Source: Triops longicaudatus (Eukaryota; Arthropoda; Branchiopoda; Notostraca; Triopsidae). Taken from it: 64,000 bases of DNA. The notes below the pieces were generated by a model. The model did not search any database, was not told where the DNA came from, and saw only the letters and a list, made by a program, of their open reading frames with translations. A program made the position numbers and the translations under genes. The stretch covers positions 372,001-436,000 of the forward strand of contig JAGQDJ010000003.1 in NCBI GenBank assembly GCA_022885665.1, written 5' to 3'. Below are positions 11,432 through 25,500 of this stretch, piece by piece (position 1 is the stretch's first letter; each line of letters starts with the position of its first letter).

Positions 11432-13221
11432 ATGAAAAAAGCTAACCGACCTGTTCAGCCAAAAAGTGCATCGGAAAGAAACAATGCGAAGTCAAAGCAA
11501 GCAACCACCACCAACAATACGCCTCCTGCAACACGCCGCTCCAGAGAAGGTTTGGCCGGCGAACTGAAAGCGGAAACGGACGTCCAACAGAATCAGCTGA
11601 ACGAGGTAGACAGAGAGTGGTTCCATATTCGTATTCGCGACTTGGAACTCAAGCTAGACAGGTAGTTTATTCCGAATTTACCCATTAAATTAAAAGAAAA
11701 CGCAACAAAATGCTATTGAGTATAAATAAAACAATTACAAATCAAACTATGCAGAACTACGCAAGAAAATAAAGCTGTATGTAACGAATCTGCAACTATT
11801 CGCGAGCAACTGCGTCAAGCTCTGCAAGACAAAACCGACATCGCGCAATATTTCCAACGTTCATTGCAAACGAAACAGGACCAACTAAAAGAACTCGAAG
11901 AGAGGCTTAAGGGATTGCTGAAGGTATTAATCCCTGAAATCTCACTGTCTCCCTATGACCTAGACCGTATTTTTAATTTAACACTTTAAAAATAATATTT
12001 TTGCTAAACAGATCCACGAGGAGGAAAAGATAAACTACGAGTCTCAAATTACTGACCTAAAAGCAAACTATGCTACTTTGGACCAGCAGCTCACTTCAGA
12101 AAATCAGTTATTGCGTAAGTCCAACGCTGTAAAGTAACTACGAAGTTAACGTCTCTTTTCACTTTTTTCCGCTTTTAGAGGGTAAGCTGACTTCGCTAGA
12201 AGAGTTTCGTATCCAAAAAGAAGACATGCATCAACGCACAGCTTTGCTTGAGCAACAGTTACGCGACAAGGACGAAACGCACCGAAAAGCTATAGAAGAA
12301 TTAGAACATCAACTGATTCTACGAACGCAGGAGTAAAATTTATATTACTTTAATCCTTCGCTGACGAATTTTTTCGAGCCTAGGCTGAAGGAAGAACACG
12401 AAGAGCGTTTGAACGCCTTGTCCAGAGATATTAAAAAGCTGACGCTGGCTAAACTGTCCACCAAAAGCCGACAAGCTCTAGAAGAAAATTCCCTCCTTCT
12501 CTCACAGGTAATTTTCAGAAATGTTACGCTGCAATCATTAAAATTGTACGATGACGAAAGATCCAAGCGTCAGCTAAGCAAATCGTGGTCCTGACGGCTG
12601 AACGCGACGCCTTGCGTAAGAAACTCCAAGGCACTGAAATTTTGGTCCACCATCTCGAAAAAGAGCTCCAAGAGTCACAGGCTAGCTCCAGAAAGCTGAG
12701 AAAAGTATGATTAGTTTTTATTTCGTTTCTGAGGCGTAAGCTATACTTGTGAATTATCTGCAGACAAACCAGACTTTGATCCAGGAAAGGAACACTTTAC
12801 AACGCGAACTCTCGCTGGTGCAAACTCAGCTCCAAAAGCTATCACGAAACTCGGAAGAAGTCAAGGTCTACAAGCAGAGACTAACAGAAATGGAAGCTAT
12901 GTTAACTAAGCAAGAACACGAGCTTCATGACTTGCGGCAAAGTGAACGGCGATTACTCATGTTACTCAAGGCAGCTCAGGATTCTGCTTCAAAACACAAT
13001 GCCTTCGCAGAGCAAGCTCGCACTGTTTTGCAGCGTTTACTGCAAGTAAGAGATCTCACGGGGCTTAGTATCGTCATCTGAATATCTGTTCACGGAACAA
13101 TTAGGAATCCAGTTTAGTTGGCCACGGAACAGCTGCGAAATCCATTCTGGAATTATTTGGGACGGAAGACGCGTTATTCTTTCAGTCGAACAATTCAAGC
13201 GCCTACGTAACTCCCAAATGA
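11432..13221 (+). CDS. CFAP157: cilia- and flagella-associated protein 157
   Basis: Homologue of CFAP157, a coiled-coil protein of motile cilia and sperm flagella. Coding exons: 11432-11661, 11755-11923, 12012-12114, 12179-12332, 12384-12507, 12579-12704, 12764-13045, 13105-13221, giving 434 residues. Almost the whole protein after the basic N-terminus is heptad-rich coiled coil (Leu, Glu, Gln, Lys). Signature matches to the family are WFHIRIRDLELKL near the start and LTSEN..GKLTSLEEFR in the middle. The last exon encodes a short non-coiled tail ending VTPK. Its 3' end converges on BIRC6; an AATAAA at 13512-13517 on this strand overlaps the BIRC6 stop region. In animals the presence of this gene fits flagellated sperm or motile cilia. 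Confidence 0.85.
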
Positions 13222-13505
13222 ATATTCTAAAAAGGGCAACGAACGTCGGAAATAGCGTAGCAAATGAAAGACACAAGCATTTCGGTGGAAAGAGGACACT
13301 TGGCTCATGTGTACCAGCTTTATAGTTTTGAACTTCTTGAATTCAACCAACGCAAATATTATAAAGAATTGAGTGCTCAGCCAACATAAACATACTAGAC
13401 TTGAGAACACAGCTAAAGATTCTTATCGCTGTACAGTACGCTGGACAATGCAATGCCTAAAATGTTGTCCTATTTTTATGGGTTCTCCATTGCCAACAAA
13501 ACCTC
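13222..13505. other. convergent CFAP157 / BIRC6 3' ends
   Basis: 284 bp between stop codons. No AATAAA for either gene lies clearly inside it; the nearest plus-strand AATAAA (13512-13517) is already within the BIRC6 coding end, so the transcripts may overlap antisense. Confidence 0.4.
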
Positions 13506-16500
13506 TCAAATAATAAACTGTGAAATGAAGCTATCAAACTCGTCACTGTCTTCGTCACTGCCCAGAGCCCACGACTCTGGTGGAATCCCGCCGTAGTCTT
13601 GCGACCACAACATCGGTTCACAACTTTCTTCCTGCTCACTTTTCTTATTGTCTGCATCAGGTACTTCGCTACTTTGTTTTGCTTCAGTAGACACATCCTT
13701 ATCGTCAACACAGTCACTATTGGAATTTCTCTCCGCTTTTGCTGCCGCGCCGAATTCGTCCTCGTCTGATTTGCTCTTCCTTTTCATGCTGACTGGCTCC
13801 TCTACGCTCTCCGGTGGCAGTAATCGAGACATTTCTTCCTTCAACTGGCTGTAATGCCTCTGGAAAATGAAAACGTGGTTAGTATCAATTCCTTCCATAT
13901 CTTAACTTACAACTCTTTTTTACATTGTTATTTCACGCTGTAAATTTAACGTAAAACAATACCTCTAATGCCAAAAGGCTAACTGAAACGGCTCTCGTGT
14001 CAGCAGGTTCTTGGGCTACTTGCATTTCCATTTCTTCAAGCCAATTTTCAATCTGTCGTTCAATTTCTTCCCGTTTGAGCCAAAAGTGTGCACGAACAAC
14101 CTGAACAGAAAAAAGCCATTATTTTCCCACAAAATTATACAATCAAACGTTTTCCAGCAACTTCTTTAAATACGTACGTCTCTGAAACATGCGGAAGGAT
14201 TTCTGAGTTGCTCAAGCATGGCCCACCGTATGTTCGCTTGCCGAATATTCGCATCGTAATCCCTGGAATTTTGGGTGCCTGAAGCTGTGCCTCGCGACCG
14301 TTCATAGCCAGGTTCGTTGAAGTATGGCTCCGAAACCAGAATCAGGGATTGTATCGAAACCAAAACCTGAAGGAAACTAGAAGTACTCGGGTTCCACTTC
14401 TCTTCCGGGCGGCCATGCCACGTATTGAGCACGGAGAGGCAAACTTTGCCGTCATTGTACAAGTTGGGATTAAAACGGACCGTTTGTCGCCCTGTTGTGC
14501 ATAAGTGGATTTGCATGGGAGATTGGGGGTAATCTACAGGAAAATATACGTCGAATTCGTAGCAACCGTTCGCGTAGGGCGTATCTGCTGGACCCGTTAT
14601 CAAAACCTAGAGAAAAAAGGTGAAACATATGTATTACGTTGGATACCAAATATTAATCCTTCGGAATAATGATACATACAAACAGTTTCTAGAATATAGA
14701 GCCAGGTTTAGAGTATAAAATGAAATTAACGACAACAAAATAAAATTTACAACAGAATTTTCACATTTATAGACTCCTAAAAATGTTAGAAAGCTTAAGT
14801 AATGTACTACTCTTATGATAAATAGGCATTTAGTTTCATGAATAGTGATTTAGTTACTTTCATGACATCCAGCCGATCAGTATCGCAACGAACGAACACG
14901 GACGAAGAGAAAGACAGAGGTAAGGATGTCAATAAGGTGGCTGCTTCTTGTGCTAAACGCTTCATTCTTGTGGGATAACTGCGCTCGCCCGCCAGACGTA
15001 CGGCTCCCTCAAAATGAAAGGGAACCGTGAACTTGTATCCCCCTCCTTCAGTTTCGACCAACATTTCAAATGTTTCTTTAACATTAAAACAAAGAAATTA
15101 GACCTTCGTGGCCGTTTTTTTTTATTATGATAACAAGCCTTACCAAACTGCAGTTTGCGCATAACATCCATATAGCGCTGTTCGGGCGTCACCTCCAGCA
15201 ATCCTAAATCGGCAGCAGCGTTTGTTAGAAAAGATCTTGTCTTCATATTGCTAAGCGTTACACCAGTGCCAAGGGTTTGTTGTACAGCCTTCTGCAATAC
15301 ACAGTAATTGTTACGACATGCACTTGAATAATAAAATGACTTTTACCTCAACAATCGACCAACTATTAGTAATGTCCGTAATCAAGTCGGCTAAACCACC
15401 ATCTGCGTCTGTTTCTTCCAACCGGCTACGAGTAGCACTGGGAAAAATCAACAAATACCCACAGTAAAGCAACCGTAAACGCAAAAGGGAAAAGTAAACA
15501 TCGACTACGTATTGACAATACAGATAAACGATACGTAGAAAAATTACAAATAACCCAAAACAAAATGGTTATTAATTTAAAAAATGACAAAAAAAACAAT
15601 AAAAATAAACAAAAATGCCTAACGAAAATACGCCAGAAAATGTACAAACTACTAGCAAAAAAATGCCTACAAGTATCTATAAAAGTGTAAAATACAAACA
15701 GGTTTTAAGTCACATTACGGACCAATGGAGAGGAAAACGAGCTTACGCAATTCTTGCGGAATATATGCTCACGTAGTCCTTCATCTTGCCAAGAAGGTTA
15801 AAGATGGACACGTCACTCGAATCTTCGTCATTGTGGCTACAACACAGCAACGACGACAATGACGAACACTGCGCTATTGCCCGTACCAACAGCAGCAGAG
15901 CTTTATATAAGGGCACGTGTCGGGCCATATCCATCACTACAAGTAAAAAGGAACAAAATTAGACATTTTCTATAAAATCTGTCGCAAACATAAAATACAA
16001 TTCAAAATCGTAAGATCACAGAGTGAAGCGGGTGATTCCGAAAAAAAAGTCGTGCTTATTTTTCTTTGTCTTGCCGTTTCAAACGCTAACAAGAAATTGC
16101 TCTACAAGACTTTATTGACTGGTGGAATACTCAGCATTTTAAACCTTTATTACCAGAATCGTTGCGGAGGTACGAACAAACAGCTTGCAACAGGCACGAC
16201 TCCCTCAGCATGGCTGTCAATCCTTCCGGCAGACAATCCTTCGTTTCCGCCCCCTCAAGCTCCGCCTCCTCCATCACCTCGCCCAGTTCCGGTCTCAAAT
16301 ACGCCGCCAAGGTCTGCAACAAACACACCGTATGCTCTTCTTGCGCTTTCTGCCGCAGCAACGCCTCCTCCACGTCCCACGACTGGGCCGTCGAACCGGT
16401 TCCAAAGCCAGTACCTTTGGCCCAGTACTGCGGCGCCTGTTCGCTCGGCATGGCTGGTACGCCATTCACTACATTAGTTGTCGATGTTTGCCCCAAAATA

Positions 16501-19500
16501 TCCGCTGTTGACATAGGCAAAGTTTCTTCGTCTGACGCCATCAAATCCTTGTCGTAGCTCGGCTTACTGGCCACCACGTTACTGCCATTCCCGTTCCTTT
16601 TAACTTCCGGTACCGGTTTCTTCCCCGATACGCCGCTAGGGGCCGTTATAACAAACTGGCGCCCTAAGCCGGGTACGTTGATCGTGGCTGAGGGCAACTG
16701 TTGCGTGAAAACGCCCAAGCAACCCAGTAAAAGCTGCAAGGCGCCCACTTCCAACGCTTTTTTGCGCAGCAAACATCCGTCGTCGGTGGAAGGCGGCTGG
16801 GTAATCAGTAACTGCTTCAGCAGCGAAAACGGTAAAATGGGCAAGGACGCGCATTCCTGGCTCCCTAGGATGTCTCCGCCCTCTCCGTCGTCGCACACGC
16901 CCAGCGCGAGCCGCAGCAACATCTGCGCCCTCCTACGGTCGCGCAACAGCGCGTCGGCATACAACGGAATTCGCAGAAACAAGCTAAACGCCACTAAGCT
17001 GTGCTGCGGTAAGGTCAACGGTAAGCTGCCTTTGAATTTCTTCGAAGTACTGGACGAGCTGCCGGGCAACATGGAGCCCGACATGATGATTTCTTCGATC
17101 TCGTCATCAAAGTCATCGTTTTCTTCAATCTTGACCCACACATCCAACGGCTCATTGCCGCTAAAACCACCTGCGCCGTGACTGGAGCCGCTGGTACCGG
17201 CTCCCGTGGCCGATACACTGCACGTTAGCGGCATATCGGAGGTTAGTAAGGGTAAATACTGCGCTAGTAACGCTAGGCCACCGATACTGGCGAAATCTTG
17301 CAAAATGGTGGGAAAGGCGTCGACTCGCTCCAAAAGATCCATTCTTTCGGCCCGTTCGCGGCTAAAACTGATGTTCAGGTGGATACAGGGCGGGTCCAGA
17401 TTTTTACCTTTGCGTTCCAGCCACGTGTACAGTTGCGAGACGGTGACGTGGCCCGGAATAGCGCCAGGCCACTCGCTTAGGTGTAAAGTAGGACTCGCGA
17501 GGACGCACTGCAGGCCGGAACGTAGAGACTGGGCGATAGAAGCTTTGGAGAAAGGATTCAAATTACTGCCGAGTCTGAACGGTGCCGAGATTCCCCGGAG
17601 ATTGTGCGCAATTTTGGCGCGTTTTTCCTTCAGCGTGCCAAGTACCGAGTTCAGCTGATCGCTCAAGCTCAACGCACTAGCAAAAGCAGAAGTGGGTGCG
17701 TCCGTGGTACTGGACTTGGCGCCGGCGTCGGTATTACCTGCTGGCGGGATTTCTTCGTTTGGCTTCAAAAACGGACTATTTCGGCTTAAACGCGGTGAAC
17801 TACCGTTCGTTAGCCAATCCAGTACCTGCGTAGCGGTACAACTAGCGCCAATTTCGATCAACCGGCGTTGTGGTCCAACGCCGTACTTCGGATGCCGGGG
17901 CTCCAGTACGTCCGCAGCAACGATATGATCTGGCAGTGCTTCGGATGACTGAACGAAGAGGTAAAGCTTTTCTGTTTCGAGCACGAGCTGGAAAAACAGA
18001 CGACGCGTGAAACCGGTGAGTACGGGATACCCGTACCGTCCGGTACCAGTATACACCGGTCGGTCGCTGAGAACGGAGTACAGTGCCTGAGCTAAGCGGC
18101 GTTGGTTTTCACGATGTGCCCAGCAGAACACTTGCAGGAATCGTACCACAGCGTCTTCTAGCTCGCTCGAGCGTACCTCGGTACGTGAGACGTGGTACGG
18201 GCTGCAGAACGTGGCAATGAGTACAGACATGATATTCGGACCGAGGTGTTCGATTAGTAGGTTTCTGAGACCACCCTCGGTGCATATTTGGGTGAAAAAG
18301 CGCAAAACTTGCGTCACAGCTTGCGCACGCGGTCGGGAAAATCCAGTCTTCTGCTCTTTCCCAGCGTCCGTGCGCCATTCAGGAGCCTCCTGGTGGCAAT
18401 AATCCAAAACAAACTGCGCCAGCTTGTTGACCAGCCCACTGTCAAAGAATTTCCGCGCTGCTAATGGTGATTGCGCCGTACGCGCTAAAGTGCTCAACTG
18501 CCCCGGTTTTAAGCCCAGCAATAGTGCTGTAGACGACCACGAGGTGGCGCTGCTGGTGCTCGCCGACGTCGCAGCATTGCCTTTCGAGTCGTCCGTCAGG
18601 CTCGTGTCCATCAACTCGGGGTCTCTGGCGCAAGCCACGCCCATCCAGGACATGGCTTGGTCCATGACCCTTCCATTAACGTACGCCAGAGTGCACAACG
18701 TAAAATCCAGCGCTTTTTTCAAATTACTGTCGTCGAAATTTTCGGAAAGTCCGTTGCTGTGCTCGTGGCATTGTCGCTCAACTTCAAGGCTCCAGGCGTA
18801 AATAAGCGGCGCTAGCTGGCTTAGTTCGAACGGCGCGACCAAGGCCGATACGTCCGTGTTTTCTTGCCACGCCCACAGTACTGCTGCCGAACAGTGGATC
18901 AAAAGAGCCATTTGCGTGGAACGCACAACAGCCTGGTTTTGGACCACGGTCTGCAGCCACCGTAGGAGGCACTGCAATCGCTGAGAGACAAATTCGTCCC
19001 GGGTCAAGCAGAGATCGTAGACTAGATGGGCCACGCCTTCTCCACCGCTCTCGGCGTCCAAGAACCACTGCAAGCACTGCAGGCCCACTGACATGTCGTA
19101 CCGGCTTAATTTCAGGATCAACGAGTGCATTTTGGCTTTAAGGTCCGATTTGTGGCTCGCGGTACTGGCCGAGCTGCTGAGGGTCACAAAATGGCCGCAA
19201 CAACCTTTGACAAAGTACGGTAAGCTTATTAACGAGTTTAAAATCTCGTTTTGCGCCTGGCCAGTCGTAATTTCGACGCAATGGTGTAAAATGTGGATCC
19301 AACTAGGGTGTACACCGGGCGTCTTGGTGGTCAGATTACGCGCCAAAGGACCGGTGGGTACTGCCAACGAGCCTAGTACTCGTAATTGGGCCAAACCGAC
19401 GTTAGAAGAGTCTCGCGGTCGGTATAGCCGTATCAAAACCGTGTGTGCTACTTGTGGACATGGTAATTTCAACGAAATGAAGGCTAAGCCAGAAGTATTG

Positions 19501-22500
19501 ACCGGTCCGGACACAGGACTGAGGGAGGCGGGGCTTTCTGCGGACACTTCCAGTGCAATGGCTGCTGGGCACGTGGCTAATGAGGTTAAATGGGGCTGTA
19601 ATTGGACTTCGTGCAGGAGAATCGCGCATGGTAAGGTTATAGTCAGTTCCACCCAGTGCTCCGACGGATAAAAATGATGCGACCACGCTGGAGTACGAGC
19701 TCTTCGGTGCGGTGGTACTGATACCAGCAAAGCGTCGGCCGGTTGGGCACTCGGGTTACTGGAAGTAACGGATCCTAATGGTGCGAAATTCAGCAAGCCT
19801 TCGACGCTTTCGAGCGAAGAAGCTGGGGTTTTGCGTCCCGGTACCAGACCTGGAAAGATTCAAAGAAAATGGAACTTAATTAAAGTTAAGTTCAATATAA
19901 TACTTTTCAAAACTCGAGTCCACAACATTTTCAACTTGGTTTTCGATTTTTTATGCACTTTTTATCACTTTGCTGACAGACAAACTTCCCTTCAAAAACC
20001 CTTAAGCTATAACACAGAAAAAGGGTCAGAGTTCACTAGGTAATTTTGAACATCGAATTTACCCACTCGCAAGACTTTGTTTCGATATAGGTGACAGAGT
20101 TGCCAATCTCTCTGGATAAAATGAGCTTCTAACTTTATATTTCAATCTTTATTATTTATTTGATTTTTTTAAACTTTATTTTTTAACTTTACGTTCACCT
20201 TTAAAGTAGTGAAAATCTAATTAAAAAGTGCTAAATATATAAACATACTAAACGAATTCAATTGAAGTCAAAATTACCTCCGGTGGACGCTGTGGCAGGA
20301 GCAGAGCCGTTGAGGATGCCGGAACCAAGAGACGCGCCTACTTTGTTGTTGGTTGAATTCGACGACCCGTTTAAGCCAGAGAGGGCGTTGCTTCCAGTGG
20401 TGTTTCCTGCTCCAACGGCTTGACTAGCTGCTAGGCCTAAGTAACGAATAATATTCGGTACTAAGGCTGGTTGGCTGTTAGCCAGCGCTACATGCGCACG
20501 CGATACGTGATGGGCCACCAGCGCGATGCCTGAAGCTACGCGGAAGTCTTGAACCAGCTTGGAGTTATTCAAGGCGCGTAGAACGAACCACAGTAACGGA
20601 TCTGACAAGCCGGTCGTGTTTTGGCTCAAGGTTAAGAAATTACACAACGGCGCTATCAGGAGACCAGGACTGGTAGTTTTCTCCAGCAGCGTTAAAAGGA
20701 GGTGAATAACGTGGTCACCGATGGACGACGGATCGCCGAACGGGAATTTGCCGCTAGAGAGCGTGGCAGGGCCGAGGGTTAAGGCTAAAGCTGATGCTTG
20801 GCAATGACTAAGGCTGGCAAGTAACGACAAGACGACAGAAGGTTGTTGGAGGATAAGATCCGCCAAAAAGGTGGACTGCTGCGGCCGGTTATGGTTGGAC
20901 CGCTCGTTTTGCTGCTCTACTTTAGACTCGTCGGTTTGAGGATGTGAGCTTTCGGCCTGCTCAATCTTGGACGAGTCAGTCAAGGGTTCGTCGACCAGTA
21001 CAAGCAACGGCGATGTACTGGCAGCGGTGGTAGAAGGCTGGGGGGCGGGGTTTAACGGTATACTAGCTAGTTTCGCAGCTAACTGGAGCAAACTGGCGAA
21101 AATGTGGTCCTGGGTGGTCAAAGCTTGGCTTCCCACCGTTTCTTTGCTCGCGTGATCGAGGACTAGTCCACCGAAGCATAAAAACGGGTTCACGACGTGG
21201 GACCCGGAACTGGATGACATCACTGGCTGGCACCCTTCCATCCTGTTGCAAACTAGGACGGCAATTGCGTCGACCACGGCGATGCAAGTAGGCGTGTCGG
21301 CTCCTTCGTACATTAACTTGAGCATAGAGTCGAGTAAAAGGAATTGGGCGTCCAGGGGACCACGCCCTGACGCAATGGCTCCTCCTGGTTGACACAGCTG
21401 CAAGACTAGACCCAAGAGCGAGCGACGCAGCTCAGTGCCTAAACGACTGCCGGCGGTCGAAATACTGCACCAGAGACGTAATCGCATTAGCAGGTCAGAC
21501 AAGGCAGAAGTCACGGTTGGTCCCACCTTGAAAAAAGAATTCGCGAAATGTTTTAATAATATATATAAAAAAAAACAGAAATTATAAGTAAAATAAAAAA
21601 TATCATTAAAAATTTCGCAGTAAAATTGAAGAAAAACAAAGATAATAAACAGAAAAATGGACATAAACAAGAATAAGAAATTTAAAATAATAAATATAAT
21701 GATAGTAATTATAACAATAGTAAATATAAAAATAATGTAAAATTCGTAAGAGCAAGAAAATTAACGCTGAATTCAAAATCAACATTATTACTTATACGAC
21801 TGAAAAAATGGGAAAAAGAACGTCGCTTACCCAACATCGATCGCCGTTTGAAGAAGGCGGCAATCCATAGCCAGAGAGAAAATTGTGCAAAAGCGGTACT
21901 AGCGAAGGATCTCGCAAGATTCCTCCGGCTAAAAATCCTCCAGCTAGATCTTCCAGCCCTGATGCATAATCTCCATTGTTAGTTCGGCTGGGAGAAGGAA
22001 CTTCAGTTCCACTTGACTGCGTAAGCGTAGTGCAACGGAGATTACATAGCCAAGAAATGGCTTGGAACAAGGTACACCAAGCACCAACTTCCATTTGTGG
22101 TTGCCTAGACAATAATACGAATTATTCGTTCGTGTAACAAATAAAAATACATAGAAACGATGATTAAATAAAAAACTCACTAAAATGAAATACAGACAAA
22201 TAAATATAGACAATAACAACAGGCTATATAGACAACAAAAATAAAGACAATTATATTTCTAACTCTGAAAGCAAACAATGTCTGAAGCATTGGTACTCGT
22301 GTTAGTTTTTCAAGTAACGTTAAAAACAAAATTCCAATAATTAACAACAAATCCTTCACAGAGCTTTTATACCTTGCAAACACAGCCAAAAGATTCCTGA
22401 TGGAATCGGAGCTTAGAACGATGACTGGGACTGTCGTTGCCTCATAAACTCCCGAAACTGAGCTCTCTGAGACTTCCAAATTGATTTGCATCCATAGTCT

Positions 22501-25500
22501 TAGCGTCGAGATGGCTTCTGTCGCCATCTGGAAAAAAAGACACGCGGAACAGAGGTAAAAACTGACCAACGCCTTACAAAGTATCTTACGGTGTTGTGGT
22601 ACTGCGCAAAGATCTGGTTAAATGCAACTGACAGCATGCTGACGTTGGTAGCTGTGCACAATGACGGGAGTGAATCTTCGGCTACCGTTGCTGCTTTTCG
22701 GCGGACTTCATTCTAACAAACAGAACAAAAGGAATTATACGCTATTCGCAGTTTTCACAACACTTTCCATGTAAAAGAAAAATAGGATTATCAAATTTAC
22801 CGTCGTGACAGGGCTCACAAGGACTTGATATACCGTTTCTTGATTCAACAAGCAAAATAGCTCAATTTTTTGCCCTAAGAACCCTTCTACTCGCGTTTCC
22901 AGCCGATTATCACCAGCGGAGGAATTGGTCGACAAACACATGTCTTCGTTCAAGGCATCTTCTTTGACAGGAAACACACGAACGACTCTGAAAACGTAAA
23001 CAAAAGACAACATTAGTACCAAAACGTGACGTCCAAGCTTGCCTTAATAGTTACTCATTTTGCTATTTTAAAAATACATTTATACAAGCCTATACATTTC
23101 GCTTATTAAATTATACGATTTTTAATTTTAATAACTTTTTTTCACTTTAATAACGATTTTTAACGAATTGAGATTTTCAATGTTTTTAATTAAAAACCTA
23201 AGTAAGAGTCAAAATCACCTCGAGGAGTTGAGTGGTTTGGCCAAACTATCCGACACATAAGGATAACTCTCCAGCAATTTTGAGATAAACGTTTCAACCT
23301 CCCCGTTCGCTTGCTCTTTACTCGTAAGTCCTGCAGCAGAACCTGCGTCTCCCATACTCGTCGTCGGTAAATTGGCCGCTGCCAAGAACGGAAAGTGTTC
23401 CGGTGAAAGCGTGAACGACCGCAAATCCTGAAACACCGACGACCCTTTTTGCGTCGCCGAATCCATGGCAGACAATCCGGGTACTCCTGGTACGTTCTCC
23501 GACTTGGTACCCGTGTTCATATCATAAACGTCACTCCCGAGTGCAAAATCGCTGGCTCCTTCCATAAGCCCCGTAACCAACAAATCCACATCGGCCGTGT
23601 TGGATCCAGCCGCTTGTTCTTCATCTTCTACATTGGCTGAAATCTTTTTCTTTCCAGCTTCTTCCTTAACATTGCCACCTACTGCTCCCTCTGCCTTGAC
23701 TTCGTCACCAAACAATGCTTTGGCGTCTTCGACATTCGCCGGATTGACTACGACGAAGTTGTTGTTCGAAGGACCAGCAGTACTGGCATTTTTGGATTCC
23801 GACAAAAAATCCCGGAGCAAACAAGTGACCGCGTGACTCATCCATTGGTGGTCAACGGCGTCACCAAAAGTGGTGGAAGGCTTCACAGCCAATTGCAGCA
23901 TTTTGACCAAGCTCTGCGTCGTCATAATGTCCCCTAAATGAAGCACAGGCCTCACTACCAACGCCATCTTGCCGAGAACTTTGGCAATCAGTAGAACGAG
24001 GTCTAATTGCTGGTTTTCTGCCACCAACAGCAGCAACTGGACCAGTTTCCGCGCCAGCAACACTGCTTGGTGCCAACTCATGACAGGTCCCTTTTCCCGA
24101 TGGGATTCTTCCCCTGTGGCGTTGCTAGTATCCTTGCTTGGTGACTCCACCAACGCTTGTGCATTATTGCCATTGTCTTTGGCAGGCGAATACACCGCAC
24201 CGAAGGGCGTTTTGTAGCTGCTGAACGATTTCTTGAAGCTGTTGGCCAACGGTGGCAAGTCAGAGGCGGGGTTTTCGAAAACTTTTTTCAATTCCAGTTC
24301 TTCCCATTGCTGTTTATGGTGGAAAAGGCGTTTCTGCAGCTTGCGACGAAACAGCCGACCGGCCGAGCTACGTGAAGATGCTAATGGGTTGACTTTGTTC
24401 AAAGAAAATTCGCCTTGCAGGAAATCCCAACGTGAGCCAGTGCTGCGTGGATTGCTCCAGTTTTTCGAGGATTTTGAGCCGTTGCCTACGGCTACGTTTT
24501 CTTTACACGATTCGTCGTTCTCCTGACGAGTGGACGAAAGGCGATCCAGGAGGTAGTTCATGAAAAGCAAGTGCCAGTTGACGGCCGAAAGATCTACTCG
24601 GCTTAATTCCATGGATAAGGTAGGTGACTGGGAGGTGTCTAGAGTGTCCAAGCTCTGGCATAAACTCTGACCAATGGCGTCTAAGATTTTGCAAGTGGAA
24701 ATGGCCAACGTTTTATGCGCCATGAACGTTAGGGTGAAGAAAATTCTGCAACAACGGAAAGATTTTTTTTTAATTTGAGGAAATATTTAAAAATATCTAA
24801 ATTTAGCACGTACTTCGAATGATTTGGGGGAATTTTAAATGTAAACTACTGCGAAGTTTTAAATTCTAGACGTTAAATATTGAAAGACTAATATAAACAT
24901 AGTACGAAATATACAAACTACAAAAATTAAGGCGATGGCTAGGGCAATAAATGACATTAAAATGTTCTGGAATTTTAAAATGCAAATAAAATAAAAATTA
25001 GATCAAATAATACGCAAGATTAGATAGTATAATACATTTGTGCCAAGCCAAACGCTGAGTTTACCTATCCTGGGGCCAGGGATCTTCACTCCGAAAAGCC
25101 AGGTATTTCTGAACAATTTTGGCTAAGAAATTGCCCCACCAGTTTTTAGAACCACAATGGTGAGCCAACAAAGACGCTCCACTCAGTTGCAGGGCCGGAG
25201 GCGCGGCCACCAATAATCGCTCGAACAACATCTGACAGGCACCTTCATTTACTAAATCCTGTATCAATGGAAAATAATAATATTCAAATGCGCTGACAGA
25301 TAATATAACTTGACAGATAATATAAATATGACAGATAATATAAATTGTATAATATTAAAATATAAAAAGTGTAATATATAATTTATATTTTATATGCATA
25401 AAATAAAATACAATAATAAAATAAAATATCCAGATGATAAATATTAAAATGATCCGTATAAATTATCCAAATTAAAAACGCAAAAACTATCTAACACTAA

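Noticed and set aside
16162..19671. Several 100-190-codon plus-strand open frames across the largest BIRC6 exon
   Set aside because: They are antisense shadows of a conserved 3.7-kb coding exon with high GC; none shows a domain.
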